NCBI GenBank assembly: GCA_964554365.1
Contig: CAZKOJ010000017.1
Span: forward strand, 1-41,116
Direction: 5' to 3'
Source of the DNA: Clostridium_AM sp964554365
GTDB lineage: Bacteria > Bacillota > Clostridia > Clostridiales > Clostridiaceae
Length of the DNA: 41,116 bases
A program made the translations under genes and the position numbers. Under the pieces are notes generated by a model that was given only the letters and a program-made list of their open reading frames with translations, was not told where the DNA came from and did no database searches. Of the stretch, positions 24,146-32,393 are shown piece after piece; the stretch's first letter is position 1, and the number at the start of each line of letters is the position of its first letter.

Positions 24146-24233
24146 GCGTAATATCCTACGAATGCCATCTGACGTAAGTTATAAGCTGTGGAAGTAAAAA
24201 AATAGAACCTTGTGCTAAAAGGTTCTATTTTTT
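23881..24233 (+). ncRNA. Candidate structured non-coding RNA with long closing stem
   Basis: No reading frame fits here, yet the DNA folds strongly and is richer in G and C than its surroundings. The closing stem is AGAAGGCCTTATGCTTCAC (23900-23918) with GTGAAGCATTAGGCCTTCT (24069-24087), 18 of 19 pairs, extended below by GAAAAAC/GTTTTTC (23879-23885 with 24100-24106). Inside are CCAAATT/AATTTGG (23935-23951), ACTCCT/AGGAGT (23964-23988), GAATC-AGGAG-GATTC (23999-24013), and CCAC/GTGG (24017-24050) enclosing AGCCC-AAGGAC-GGGCT (24025-24040). The AGGAG loop is complementary to CTCCT at 23965, so a pseudoknot is possible. A promoter precedes it, and the terminator at 24197-24233 gives a 3' end near 24233. 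The raiA-motif RNA of Firmicutes is one candidate family; I cannot confirm it by eye. Confidence 0.7.
24197..24233. terminator. Bidirectional terminator: candidate RNA / orphan kinase gene
   Basis: AAAAAATAGAACCTT (24197-24211) pairs with AAGGTTCTATTTTTT (24219-24233). The TAG stop of the minus-strand kinase gene (24225-24227) is inside the right arm, so coding end and terminator overlap completely. Confidence 0.88.
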
Positions 24234-26069
24234 AATTTCTTTAAATATTGGTAATGTAAAAGTGAAAGTACTTCCTACATCTAGTTTGCTTTCACACCAA
24301 ATATCACCATCATGGGCATCTATAATTTCCTTGGCAATAGTAAGACCGAGACCGGTGCCTTTACCGTCTATGTCATTTTCCTTAACTTGAAAAAACTTAT
24401 CAAATATTCGTTCCATATACTCATCTGGTATACCGGATCCTGTATCTTTCACTGAAACATATATTTTTTCATTTTCTAAATAAGCAGATACTTCGATGTC
24501 ATCACCAGCATTGGTAAATTTTAATGCATTAGATACTAGATTATTTATAACCCAAGATATTTTTTCGCTATCTATATTTACTTTAGGTAAATGTTCATCT
24601 AATTGATAACTAATATTAACTTCGTTATTTTCAGCTACTCCATAAAATACCCTGAGACAATTTTGAATGACTACATCTATACCAACAGGTCTCATGCTAA
24701 AAATGGACTTATCAGACTCTAATTTGGATAACTGAAGCAAATTGTTAACAAGATGAGTAAGCTTTTCACCATCTTCCTTTATAGTTTCCATAACTTCTTG
24801 TTGTTTATGATTTAATTCTCCTATATCCTCATCTATTAAAAGACTAGTTCCAATCATAATAGAAGTAAGGGGGGTTTTAAATTCATGTGAAATAGTAGAT
24901 ATGAAGTCTGTTTTCATTTTCTCTAAATGTTTTAATTGAGTAACATTTTGAAAAAGTACTACAACTCCACAATCTCTGGTAAATGTATCTTTTACAGTGG
25001 TAACTAACACATTAAAGTAAAAATCCTTATCATCAGAATAAAAATTCATAATTCTAGAGTTACTTTCTAGTTTATCTGTAAGAGTTTTAGAAATATAGTC
25101 ATATAGATTACCATTTCGTATTACTTCTAATAGATGCTTATTTAATGCACTATCTTCATAAACATGAAAGAATTTTTCGCAGGAATCATTTAAAAGTAAT
25201 ATTTTGTAGTCATTATCTAAAACTATTAAAGGATCAGATATACTTTTGACAATAGCTAAAGATTTATTTTTTTCATTTAAAAGCTCGCCTTTAGTACTTT
25301 GCTCAAAAATCATAAGTCTTCGAGTCATTTTATTAAATTCAATTGCTAAATCACCTATCTCATCTTCAGAAATTACTGGAGCCTGTTGATTTAAATCACC
25401 TTCCTTTAAAGACTTAACTGTTTCTGTTAATGCATATATAGGTTTTAAAAACTTATTAGTTAAAGTTTTAGAAATAGTAAAACTTCCTATTACTAGAATA
25501 AAAGAAATAATAAAAACTAATGAAGCTGATTGCCTAGCATTAACTATAACTTCATTTTTACCTGCAAACATTGCGGTTTCATTTATATAAGATAACTCTA
25601 ATAAAACCTTTTTAAGTTCTTCAGATACAGGCACTATTTTAGAATCGTAAAATTCCAGAGACTTACTCACATCTAAATTTTTTCTATTCTCCTGAAGAAT
25701 GGCAAATACTTTTGAATGCTTTTTATAAATGTCATTAATTTTTTTAACCTGATCTTTTTCTCCAGGTTCTGTTATATTGTTATCTTCTATGTTATACCAT
25801 TTATAAAAATTATCATTTTCTTTATAAAACTTGTCTATATCTTCATGAGAATCAGAATAGATATAATTGAGAATTGAACTATTTTGTCTATCTATGGCAT
25901 CTACCATATTGTTAACAGCATGTATACTTTTATAGTTATCTGTCATTAGCCCATTTATAGATTTACTTAAGCTATAAATACTAATAGCAGATGCTATACC
26001 AACAAGAGCAATGGTAACTACCAAGGATATATATACGACAGTTATTTTACTTTTAAGTGATTTAATCAT
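24225..26069 (-). CDS. Orphan membrane histidine kinase (4HB sensor-HAMP-PAS-kinase)
   Basis: 614 residues. Membrane helix 1 near residues 10-32, a periplasmic four-helix-bundle sensor (about 35-180), helix 2 (SLVFIISFILVIGSFTISK), HAMP (LKEGDLNQQAPVISEDEIGDLAIEFNKM), a PAS domain (SISDPLIVLDNDYKILLLND), and the kinase. The kinase has the phosphorylated His in TISHEFKTPLTSIM and N, G1 and G2 ATP boxes (NNLVSNALKFT, VKDTGSGIPDEY, GKGTGLGLTIAKEI). ATG 26069 follows AAAGGTG; an upstream TTG lacks a ribosome site. No response regulator is adjacent. It is transcribed away from the kdp operon starting 325 bp off. Because the KdpD-like protein at 18115 lacks a kinase, this one could supply the missing activity; that is speculation. 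Confidence 0.92.
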   Translation of the reverse strand: MIKSLKSKITVVYISLVVTIALVGIASAISIYSLSKSINGLMTDNYKSIHAVNNMVDAIDRQNSSILNYIYSDSHEDIDKFYKENDNFYKWYNIEDNNITEPGEKDQVKKINDIYKKHSKVFAILQENRKNLDVSKSLEFYDSKIVPVSEELKKVLLELSYINETAMFAGKNEVIVNARQSASLVFIISFILVIGSFTISKTLTNKFLKPIYALTETVKSLKEGDLNQQAPVISEDEIGDLAIEFNKMTRRLMIFEQSTKGELLNEKNKSLAIVKSISDPLIVLDNDYKILLLNDSCEKFFHVYEDSALNKHLLEVIRNGNLYDYISKTLTDKLESNSRIMNFYSDDKDFYFNVLVTTVKDTFTRDCGVVVLFQNVTQLKHLEKMKTDFISTISHEFKTPLTSIMIGTSLLIDEDIGELNHKQQEVMETIKEDGEKLTHLVNNLLQLSKLESDKSIFSMRPVGIDVVIQNCLRVFYGVAENNEVNISYQLDEHLPKVNIDSEKISWVINNLVSNALKFTNAGDDIEVSAYLENEKIYVSVKDTGSGIPDEYMERIFDKFFQVKENDIDGKGTGLGLTIAKEIIDAHDGDIWCESKLDVGSTFTFTLPIFKEIKK

Positions 26070-26393
26070 AAGTATCACCTTTGTTTTCAATATTCTAAAA
26101 ATATGTATATTTAGCTACGTACATTATAAATTGTTCATTTATAAAAGTCAATTTAGCATACTTGTGATAAGACAAGTAAATCATTAAACAAATACGATTT
26201 ACAAGGTTAGTTTATCTTGGCAGTTGTTAATATATTGGAGAATTTGAAATTAGAATCATAGGCAAATTTTAGTTTTTATATTGCAGCAAGTATAATCTAT
26301 CTATGTTATAGGTTAATGTAAATGAACGTTAACTGAAGTAAGTTTTTTATTTAGTGAAACATTAAATTATAAATTAAAAGGAGGTAGATTTGC
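26070..26393. promoter_or_regulatory. Divergent control region between orphan kinase and kdp operon
   Basis: 324 bp without a gene. GTAAATC (26176-26182) and GATTTAC (26196-26202) can form a hairpin, and ACTTGT/ACAAGT a smaller one just upstream. For kdp, TTGCAG (26281-26286), a 17-bp spacer and TGTTAT (26304-26309) form a plausible sigma-A promoter 85 bp before the first small gene. I looked for a cyclic-di-AMP (ydaO-type) riboswitch, common before K+ transport genes, and saw no recognisable core. Confidence 0.5.
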
Positions 26394-26495
26394 ATGTTAG
26401 ATCTTATATTTGCTGGATCGCTTTTTATAGGATTTATATTCTTAAAACTATTTATTGATTGGTGTGAAAAACAGATTAATAACAAGGAACAATAA
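26394..26495 (+). CDS. Small membrane protein opening the kdp operon
   Basis: 33 residues: MLDLIFAGSLFIGFIFLKLF is a single membrane helix, followed by a charged tail (IDWCEKQINNKEQ). A full ribosome site (AAGGAGG, 8 nt) precedes ATG 26394, and the gene is 19 bp before kdpF. The C. acetobutylicum kdp operon is known to start with two small genes, kdpZ and kdpY, before kdpA; this pair corresponds by position. Its role is unknown; a small subunit or stabiliser of the pump is plausible. Confidence 0.7.
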   Translation: MLDLIFAGSLFIGFIFLKLFIDWCEKQINNKEQ

Positions 26496-26514
26496 GTTGA
26501 GGGGGGGCCAAGTT

Positions 26515-26592
26515 ATGTGGGGATTAGGTATGATAACAATTTTATTATTCGTATATCTATGTTATGCACTTTTCAACCCTGAAAAGTTTTAA
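26515..26592 (+). CDS. kdpF: KdpF-type small subunit of the potassium pump
   Basis: 25 residues: MWGLGMITILLFVYLCYALF plus NPEKF. The YLxYALxxPEKF ending is the KdpF signature. It is a single membrane helix that in the characterised pump stabilises the KdpA-KdpB complex in the lipid. The G-rich ribosome site (GAGGGGGGG) lies about 7 nt before ATG 26515, and kdpA starts 30 bp downstream. Too short to be found by length-limited gene callers. Confidence 0.85.
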   Translation: MWGLGMITILLFVYLCYALFNPEKF

Positions 26593-26621
26593 ATATTTTT
26601 ATAATTTAGGAGGATTTCAAA

Positions 26622-28304
26622 ATGGAAATTTTACAAATAGTAATATCTTTGATCGTGTTTATATTATTGGTTATTCCATTAGGTAAACACCTTTACAAAG
26701 TAGGTAATGGTGATAAAACTCTTGGTAATAGGTTTTTTGATGCAATAGATAATTTTATTTACAAAATTTGTGGAATAGACAAACATGAGGAAACTTCGTG
26801 GAAACAATATGTAGTTTCTTTAATTGTAGTAAATGGAGCCATGACTTTAATTTGCTATCTAATACTTAGAACTCAAAGCCTTCACATATTTAATCCAAAT
26901 GGAATAAAAGGTATGGAACAATCATTGAGTTTTAACACAACTATAAGTTTTATTACAAATACAAATCTACAAGATTATAGTGGTGAATCTGGTTTATCTC
27001 ATTTAAGTCAGATGATAGTTATAATTTTTTTAATGTTTACTTCCGGTGCAACTGGTTGTGCGGCAGCTTTTGCATTTATGAGAGGAATTATAGGTAAGAA
27101 AAAAACTGTGGGCAACTTTTTTGTGGATTTAGTTAGAATCACTACAAGAGTACTTATGCCGCTAGCTATTATAGTTACTTTACTATTAGTTTCACAGGGA
27201 GTACCTCAAACTCTTTCTGGATATCATACATTTACAACTATAGAAGGAAAGCTTCAAGATATAGCAGTAGGCCCTGTTGCAAGTTTGGAATCAATAAAGC
27301 ACTTGGGTACAAATGGTGGCGGCTTCTTTGGTGCAAATTCTAGTCATCCTTTTGAGAATCCTACACCAATAACCAATATAATCGAAATGTTATCAATGAT
27401 GATAATTCCTGGAGCCTTTGTTTATACTTTTGGTTTAATGCTTAAAAATAAAAAACAAGGTTGGGCAATCTTTGCATCTATGGGGATAATATTTCTTATA
27501 GGATTATTTACATGCTATTCTGCTGAAAAAGCAGGAAATCCTGTACTCCAGCAAAGTGGTTTAAATCAACTTATGGGAAACATGGAAGGTAAGGAATTAA
27601 GATTAGGTGTGCCATTGTCGGCTCTATTTACTACTGTAACCACAGCATTTACTACAGGTTCGGTAAATAATATGCATGATAGTTTAACTCCTATTGGTGG
27701 GTCTGTACCATTAATGAATATGATGCTTAACGTAGTATTTGGAGGAGAAGGCGTAGGGTTTATGAATATGATAATGTACGCCATACTAACAGTTTTTCTA
27801 TGTGGACTTATGGTAGGAAGAACTCCAGAATTTTTAAGTAAAAAAATAGGGGGTAAAGAAGTAAAATTAATAGCTTTAGCTATTATAATACATCCATTTT
27901 TAATACTTATGTTTTCAGCCTTATCATTAGTTACTACTCAAGGACTTGCTGGTATATCCAATAGTGGATTCCATGGATTAACACAGGTTGTTTACCAATA
28001 TGCATCATCTGCAGCTAATAATGGTTCTGGTTTTGAGGGACTAGCTGATAACACTATATTTTGGAATACTACTGCAGGAATTGTAATGTTTTTTGGAAGG
28101 TTTTTATCAATTATAATACTTCTCGCTGTAGCAGGTTCTTTAGCTTCTAAACAAGCTGTACCTGTAACAGAAGGTACATTTAAAACGGACAATGCTATGT
28201 TTACTATAACCTTAGTGTTTATAGTTTTAATAATAGGGGCATTAACATTCCTCCCTGCTGTAGTACTTGGACCAATTGCTGAACATTTGACATTAATTCA
28301 CTAG
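26622..28304 (+). CDS. kdpA: Potassium-transporting ATPase, channel subunit KdpA
   Basis: 560 residues with about ten membrane helices and the four pore-loop repeats of the K+ transporter superfamily. Visible are NTTISFITNTNLQDYSGESGLSH (first filter region), HLGTNGGGFFGANSSHPFENPTP near residue 225 (second filter) and TTVTTAFTTGSVNNMHDSLTPIGG (third). It forms the K+ pathway of the KdpFABC pump, which takes up K+ at very low external concentrations. AGGAGG precedes ATG 26622. Length and motifs are complete. Confidence 0.97.
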   Translation: MEILQIVISLIVFILLVIPLGKHLYKVGNGDKTLGNRFFDAIDNFIYKICGIDKHEETSWKQYVVSLIVVNGAMTLICYLILRTQSLHIFNPNGIKGMEQSLSFNTTISFITNTNLQDYSGESGLSHLSQMIVIIFLMFTSGATGCAAAFAFMRGIIGKKKTVGNFFVDLVRITTRVLMPLAIIVTLLLVSQGVPQTLSGYHTFTTIEGKLQDIAVGPVASLESIKHLGTNGGGFFGANSSHPFENPTPITNIIEMLSMMIIPGAFVYTFGLMLKNKKQGWAIFASMGIIFLIGLFTCYSAEKAGNPVLQQSGLNQLMGNMEGKELRLGVPLSALFTTVTTAFTTGSVNNMHDSLTPIGGSVPLMNMMLNVVFGGEGVGFMNMIMYAILTVFLCGLMVGRTPEFLSKKIGGKEVKLIALAIIIHPFLILMFSALSLVTTQGLAGISNSGFHGLTQVVYQYASSAANNGSGFEGLADNTIFWNTTAGIVMFFGRFLSIIILLAVAGSLASKQAVPVTEGTFKTDNAMFTITLVFIVLIIGALTFLPAVVLGPIAEHLTLIH

Positions 28305-28339
28305 GGAGAGTTTAAATAAATTAAAAGGAGAATTTCGTT

Positions 28340-30403
28340 ATGAGCAAGAAAATTAAAAAAAGTAAATTTATTACTAAAGAAATAGCCAATGAAGCAGTAA
28401 TAGATTCATTTAGGAAATTAAATCCTAAATATATGATAAAAAACCCTGTTATGTTTATAGTTGAAATAGGTTTCTTTATTTCTTTGTTCCTTATATTTTT
28501 CCCATATGCATTTGGAGATACCGGGGAAAGTTTAAGAGTATATAACTTGATAGTTTCAACAATTTTATTTATAACTGTTTTATTTGCCAATTTTGCTGAA
28601 GCAGTTGCTGAAGGTCGTGGTAAAGCTCAAGCAGAAAGTTTGAAAAAAACCAGAAAAGATACCATAGCTAAACTTTTAGATTCAAATGGCAAAGTGAAAG
28701 TAATTAGTGCAAATGAAATTAAAAAAGGAGATTTGGTTCTTGCAGAAATTGGAGATATTATTCCTAATGATGGAGAAGTTGTAGAAGGGCTTGCTTCTGT
28801 AGATGAGTCTGCTATAACAGGTGAATCAGCTCCTGTTATGAAGGAAGCTGGTGGAGACTTCGCTTCTGTTACAGGCGGAACAAAAGTTGTAAGTGACTGG
28901 CTAAAAATAAGAATAACAGCAACTCCTGGGGAATCATTTTTGGACAAGATGATAGCACTTGTAGAAGGTGCATCAAGGCAAAAAACTCCAAATGAAATTG
29001 CATTAAATACAGTACTTGTAAGTTTAACGCTTATATTTCTGATTGTTATTATAACCCTTTATCCAATGGCTGCTTACTGCGGTGTTAAAATTCCTGTATC
29101 CACTTTAATTGCATTGTTAGTTTGTCTTATACCAACTACTATAGGAGGGCTTTTGTCTGCAATAGGTATAGCAGGTATGGATAGAGTTACTAGATTTAAT
29201 GTTATAGCAATGTCTGGTAAAGCAGTAGAAGCATGTGGTGATGTAAACACAATGATACTTGATAAAACAGGTACCATAACTTATGGTAATAGACTAGCTG
29301 CAGATTTTATCCCTGTTAGCGGAGTAAAAGTTATGGATCTTGTAGATTATGCTGTAATATCTTCAATTAAGGATGACACTCCTGAAGGGAGATCAATAAT
29401 AGAATTAGGAGAAAAGTGTGGTGCTAATGTAAATGCTTCCGAATATGAAAGCTTAGATTTTATAGAATTTACAGCTCAAACTAGAATGAGTGGAGTAAAT
29501 CTTGAAAATGGGCAAAAAGTAAGAAAGGGAGCTTCAGATGCTATAAAAAAATTAGCAGCAGATAATGGTGGTAAAATTCCTATAGATCTAGAAGAAAATA
29601 TAACTAAAGTAGCAAAAGCTGGTGGTACTCCATTAGTAGTATGTGTGGATAACAAAATATATGGAGTAATATATTTAAAAGATACTGTTAAGCCAGGTCT
29701 TGTAGAAAGGTTTGCAAGGCTTAGAGAAATGGGAATAAAAACAGTAATGTGTACAGGCGATAATCCACTTACGGCTGCAACTATAGCAAAAGAAGCTGGT
29801 GTAGATGAATTCATAGCTGAATGTAAACCAGAAGATAAAATAGAAGCTATAAAGAAAGAACAAGCTAGTGGAAAATTAGTTGCTATGACTGGTGACGGTA
29901 CTAATGATGCACCTGCTCTTGCTCAAGCAGATGTAGGACTTGCAATGAATAGTGGTACAACATCTGCTAAAGAAGCTGCAAATATGGTAGATTTGGACTC
30001 AGACCCTACAAAAATACTAGAAGTTGTAGAGATAGGTAAACAACTTTTAATAACTAGGGGGGCTTTAACTACTTTCAGTATAGCTAATGACGTAGCAAAA
30101 TATTTTGCTATAATACCAGCTATATTTACAGCAGCAATTCCTGAAATGCAAGTTTTAAATATAATGGGATTGTCAACAACTTACAGCGCTGTACTATCAG
30201 CTTTAATATTTAATGCTATTATAATACCAGCATTGATACCAATTGCTATGAAAGGTGTAAAATACAAACCTATGAAATCTGAAATGCTTCTTCTTAGAAA
30301 TATGTTAATATTCGGACTTGGTGGTATAATAGTGCCTTTTGTGGGAATTAAAATTATTGATTTACTTATAACCCCACTATTAAGAATATTAAACTTAGCG
30401 TAA
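28340..30403 (+). CDS. kdpB: Potassium-transporting P-type ATPase, subunit KdpB
   Basis: 687 residues, a P1A-type ATPase. The actuator loop is VDESAITGESAPV. The phosphorylated Asp is in ILDKTGTITYGNR (about residue 308). The nucleotide-binding domain includes RKGASDAI, and the hinge motif is AMTGDGTNDAPALAQADVG. Around seven membrane helices are visible. It hydrolyses ATP and drives K+ uptake through KdpA. It lies 35 bp behind kdpA with ribosome site AAGGAG. All catalytic motifs are intact. Confidence 0.97.
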   Translation: MSKKIKKSKFITKEIANEAVIDSFRKLNPKYMIKNPVMFIVEIGFFISLFLIFFPYAFGDTGESLRVYNLIVSTILFITVLFANFAEAVAEGRGKAQAESLKKTRKDTIAKLLDSNGKVKVISANEIKKGDLVLAEIGDIIPNDGEVVEGLASVDESAITGESAPVMKEAGGDFASVTGGTKVVSDWLKIRITATPGESFLDKMIALVEGASRQKTPNEIALNTVLVSLTLIFLIVIITLYPMAAYCGVKIPVSTLIALLVCLIPTTIGGLLSAIGIAGMDRVTRFNVIAMSGKAVEACGDVNTMILDKTGTITYGNRLAADFIPVSGVKVMDLVDYAVISSIKDDTPEGRSIIELGEKCGANVNASEYESLDFIEFTAQTRMSGVNLENGQKVRKGASDAIKKLAADNGGKIPIDLEENITKVAKAGGTPLVVCVDNKIYGVIYLKDTVKPGLVERFARLREMGIKTVMCTGDNPLTAATIAKEAGVDEFIAECKPEDKIEAIKKEQASGKLVAMTGDGTNDAPALAQADVGLAMNSGTTSAKEAANMVDLDSDPTKILEVVEIGKQLLITRGALTTFSIANDVAKYFAIIPAIFTAAIPEMQVLNIMGLSTTYSAVLSALIFNAIIIPALIPIAMKGVKYKPMKSEMLLLRNMLIFGLGGIIVPFVGIKIIDLLITPLLRILNLA

Positions 30404-30430
30404 CAACTATTTATAAAGGAGATATTAGAA

Positions 30431-31042
30431 ATGAAGATAATAAAAAAATCAATTCTTATTAGTATAGTTTTAATGATTTTGTGTGGAGTTATATATCCTT
30501 TAGCTATGACCGGTATAAGTCAACTAGTCTTTAATAAAGAAGCTAATGGAAGTATGATAGTAGTTAATGGTAAAGAGGTAGGATCTGAGCTTATAGGTCA
30601 AAACTTTACAGATCCTAAATTTTTTAGAGGAAGAGTTTCAAGTATAAATTACAATACGTATACTACAGCAGATACAAAACCAGACAAGGATGGTAAAATT
30701 GCTTATAGTGGTGTGGGTTCTGGTTCTCAAAATTTAGCTGCTTCTAATAAAGATTTAAAAGCAAGAGTTGAAAAAGATATAGCGGATTTTCTTAAGGATA
30801 ATCCTGGTGTAAGTAAAGAGAGTATACCTACTGATTTACTCACAAGTTCAGCATCAGGACTGGACCCAAACATAAGCCCTGAATCAGCTAAAATACAAAT
30901 ACCTAGGGTATCTAAAGCTACAGGAATAAATGAATCGGAATTACAAAAGATAGTAAATAAATATACAGAAGGAAAAAGTTTAGGCGTATTTGGTGAGGCT
31001 AGGGTCAATGTGTTAAAAGTAAATTTAGAAATAGCAAAATAA
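30431..31042 (+). CDS. kdpC: Potassium-transporting ATPase subunit KdpC
   Basis: 203 residues: one N-terminal membrane helix (ILISIVLMILCGVIYPLAMTG) and a large external domain. Family blocks are GSELIGQNFTDPKFFRGRVSSINYN, SSASGLDPNISPESAKIQIPRVSKATG and LGVFGEARVNVLKVNLEI. KdpC is required for assembly of the pump and affects ATP affinity. AAGGAG precedes ATG 30431. It is the last gene of the operon: no kdpD, kdpE or kdpX follows, unlike C. acetobutylicum. Confidence 0.96.
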   Translation: MKIIKKSILISIVLMILCGVIYPLAMTGISQLVFNKEANGSMIVVNGKEVGSELIGQNFTDPKFFRGRVSSINYNTYTTADTKPDKDGKIAYSGVGSGSQNLAASNKDLKARVEKDIADFLKDNPGVSKESIPTDLLTSSASGLDPNISPESAKIQIPRVSKATGINESELQKIVNKYTEGKSLGVFGEARVNVLKVNLEIAK

Positions 31043-31043
31043 T

Positions 31044-31112
31044 AGAAGCCCTATGCAAATGCATAGGGCTTCTAAATAATCTGGAAGCAAACTGCATAGC
31101 AATTTGCTTTTT
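31044..31112 (+). terminator. Two hairpins ending the kdp operon
   Basis: AGAAGCCCTATGC (31044-31056) pairs perfectly with GCATAGGGCTTCT (31061-31073), but without a T run. A second stem, AGCAAACTGC (31086-31095) with GCAATTTGCT (31099-31108), has one mismatch and is followed by T residues. The second is probably the actual terminator. The convergent spore gene begins 8 bp beyond. Confidence 0.8.
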
Positions 31113-31119
31113 AATATTA

Positions 31120-31317
31120 TTATTTTAAGCCATCTTCATAAGCTTTAACCATTTTTTTAACCATATTTCCGCCTACTGATCCAGCTTCTCTTGAAGTTAA
31201 ATCTCCATTGTAGCCTTGTTTTAAATTTACACCTACTTCATTAGCAGACTCCATTTTAAATTTGTTTAAACCATCCTTTGCTTCTGGAACTAAAGTTCTA
31301 TTTCCTCTACTTGTCAT
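31120..31317 (-). CDS. Alpha/beta-type small acid-soluble spore protein
   Basis: 65 residues: MTSRGNRTLVPEAKDGLNKF, a germination-protease site region (FKMESANEVGV), and the conserved C-terminal block NGDLTSREAGSVGGNMVKKMV. Proteins of this family coat and protect spore DNA and are degraded on germination by the Gpr protease. A strong ribosome site (AAAAGGAGG) precedes ATG 31317. By analogy with other such genes it should be read by forespore sigma-G; I could not pick out that promoter with confidence. It shows that the host forms spores. Confidence 0.93.
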   Translation of the reverse strand: MTSRGNRTLVPEAKDGLNKFKMESANEVGVNLKQGYNGDLTSREAGSVGGNMVKKMVKAYEDGLK

Positions 31318-31700
31318 AATATATATTCCTCCTTTTAAATTAATATAGTTATAAATCTTTATATGTTAGATTTATATTTAAAGTTTGTACAGTTCTAGGA
31401 TAATTACTCTATAAAAATAGATACATAATTTGAATTATTTTCTATTTATGTATTTTTACAAATTAACATATTAAAAAAATAAATAATAATTGCTTAAAAA
31501 TATTATAAGTTATAGCCAATTAGTTTTATATAATTATGAGATATTAGATTAAACATGTTAATAGTGAAAATGCTTAATTATATTGATTTGATGTGTTTAT
31601 AGAAATGGTTACAAAAAAGTTACAATTCATAGGCTTGTGTAAATTTCAAACAGGAAATATGTTATAATTACAACACAAATATAAAAAATTGAGGGGTATT
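31318..31700. promoter_or_regulatory. Divergent region SASP / two-component operon, with direct repeats
   Basis: About 380 bp without a gene. Two GTTACA repeats with an 11-bp period (31608-31613, 31619-31624) lie 39 bp upstream of a TATAAT (31663-31668) that lacks a good -35 box. This is the layout of promoters activated by OmpR/PhoB-type regulators, and the next gene encodes one, so autoregulation is likely. The rest is plain AT-rich sequence. Confidence 0.5.
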
Positions 31701-32393
31701 ATGGAAAATAAAGTATTAATAGTAGAAGATGAAAATTCTATAAGAGGTTTCTTAAAAATAAATTTTAAAAGAAATAATTTTATAGTAATAGAGGCGGTTT
31801 CGGGTGAAGAAGCTATAGAAAAAGCTAGATTAGAGAACCCTAACATTACAATTTTAGACATAATGCTACCAGGTATAGATGGATTTAAAACTTGTGAGTT
31901 TTTAAGAAAAGAATTTCCATTTATGGGCATAATCATGCTTACTGCTAGGAGTCAGGATATGGATAAAATTATGGGCTTAGAATTTGGTGCAGATGATTAT
32001 ATGATAAAACCATTTAACCCGTTAGAACTTATAGCTAGAGTAAATGCTTTGTTAAGACGTATGAATAATAATAGTAAAAGTAAAGATAAAAATTTAATTT
32101 CAGGATGCTTTATTATAGATATAGAGGCCATGAAAGTATACAAAAATGGTGATGAATTGGATTTAACCCCTAAAGAGTATATGCTTATAAAAAAATTTGT
32201 AGAAAATAAAGGTAAAGCATTAAACAGAGATGAACTACTTAATTTAGTTTGGGGTTATAGTTATTTAGGAGATACTAAAATAGTTGATGTAAATATAAGA
32301 AGATTAAGAGAAAAAATAGAAGAAAATTCTTCCAAACCTAAATATATAGAAACTGTTTGGGGAATAGGTTATAGATGGAGAAATGATGAGTAA
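31701..32393 (+). CDS. OmpR/PhoB-family response regulator
   Basis: 230 residues. Receiver domain about 1-115 with the acidic pair (VEDE), the phosphorylated Asp in NITILDIMLPGIDG and the conserved Lys in MIKPFNPLE. A winged-helix DNA-binding domain (about 130-228) contains LTPKEYMLIKKFVENKGKALNRDEL and VDVNIRRLREKIE, and ends in GIGYRW. ATG 31701 follows GAGGGG with 5-6 nt; an upstream TTG overlaps that site. The gene overlaps its kinase by a few bases. Although close to kdp it does not look specifically like KdpE; it is nearer to general PhoP/WalR-type regulators, so the target genes are unknown. Confidence 0.93.
   Translation: MENKVLIVEDENSIRGFLKINFKRNNFIVIEAVSGEEAIEKARLENPNITILDIMLPGIDGFKTCEFLRKEFPFMGIIMLTARSQDMDKIMGLEFGADDYMIKPFNPLELIARVNALLRRMNNNSKSKDKNLISGCFIIDIEAMKVYKNGDELDLTPKEYMLIKKFVENKGKALNRDELLNLVWGYSYLGDTKIVDVNIRRLREKIEENSSKPKYIETVWGIGYRWRNDE

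Noticed and set aside
26070..26393. Cyclic-di-AMP (ydaO-type) riboswitch before kdp
   Set aside because: Expected from other Firmicutes, but I could not find the conserved core; only small hairpins and a promoter are visible.
31701..32393. Calling the response regulator KdpE because kdpC is close
   Set aside because: A spore gene on the other strand and a terminator lie between, and the sequence looks like a general OmpR/PhoB regulator with its own non-KdpD kinase.
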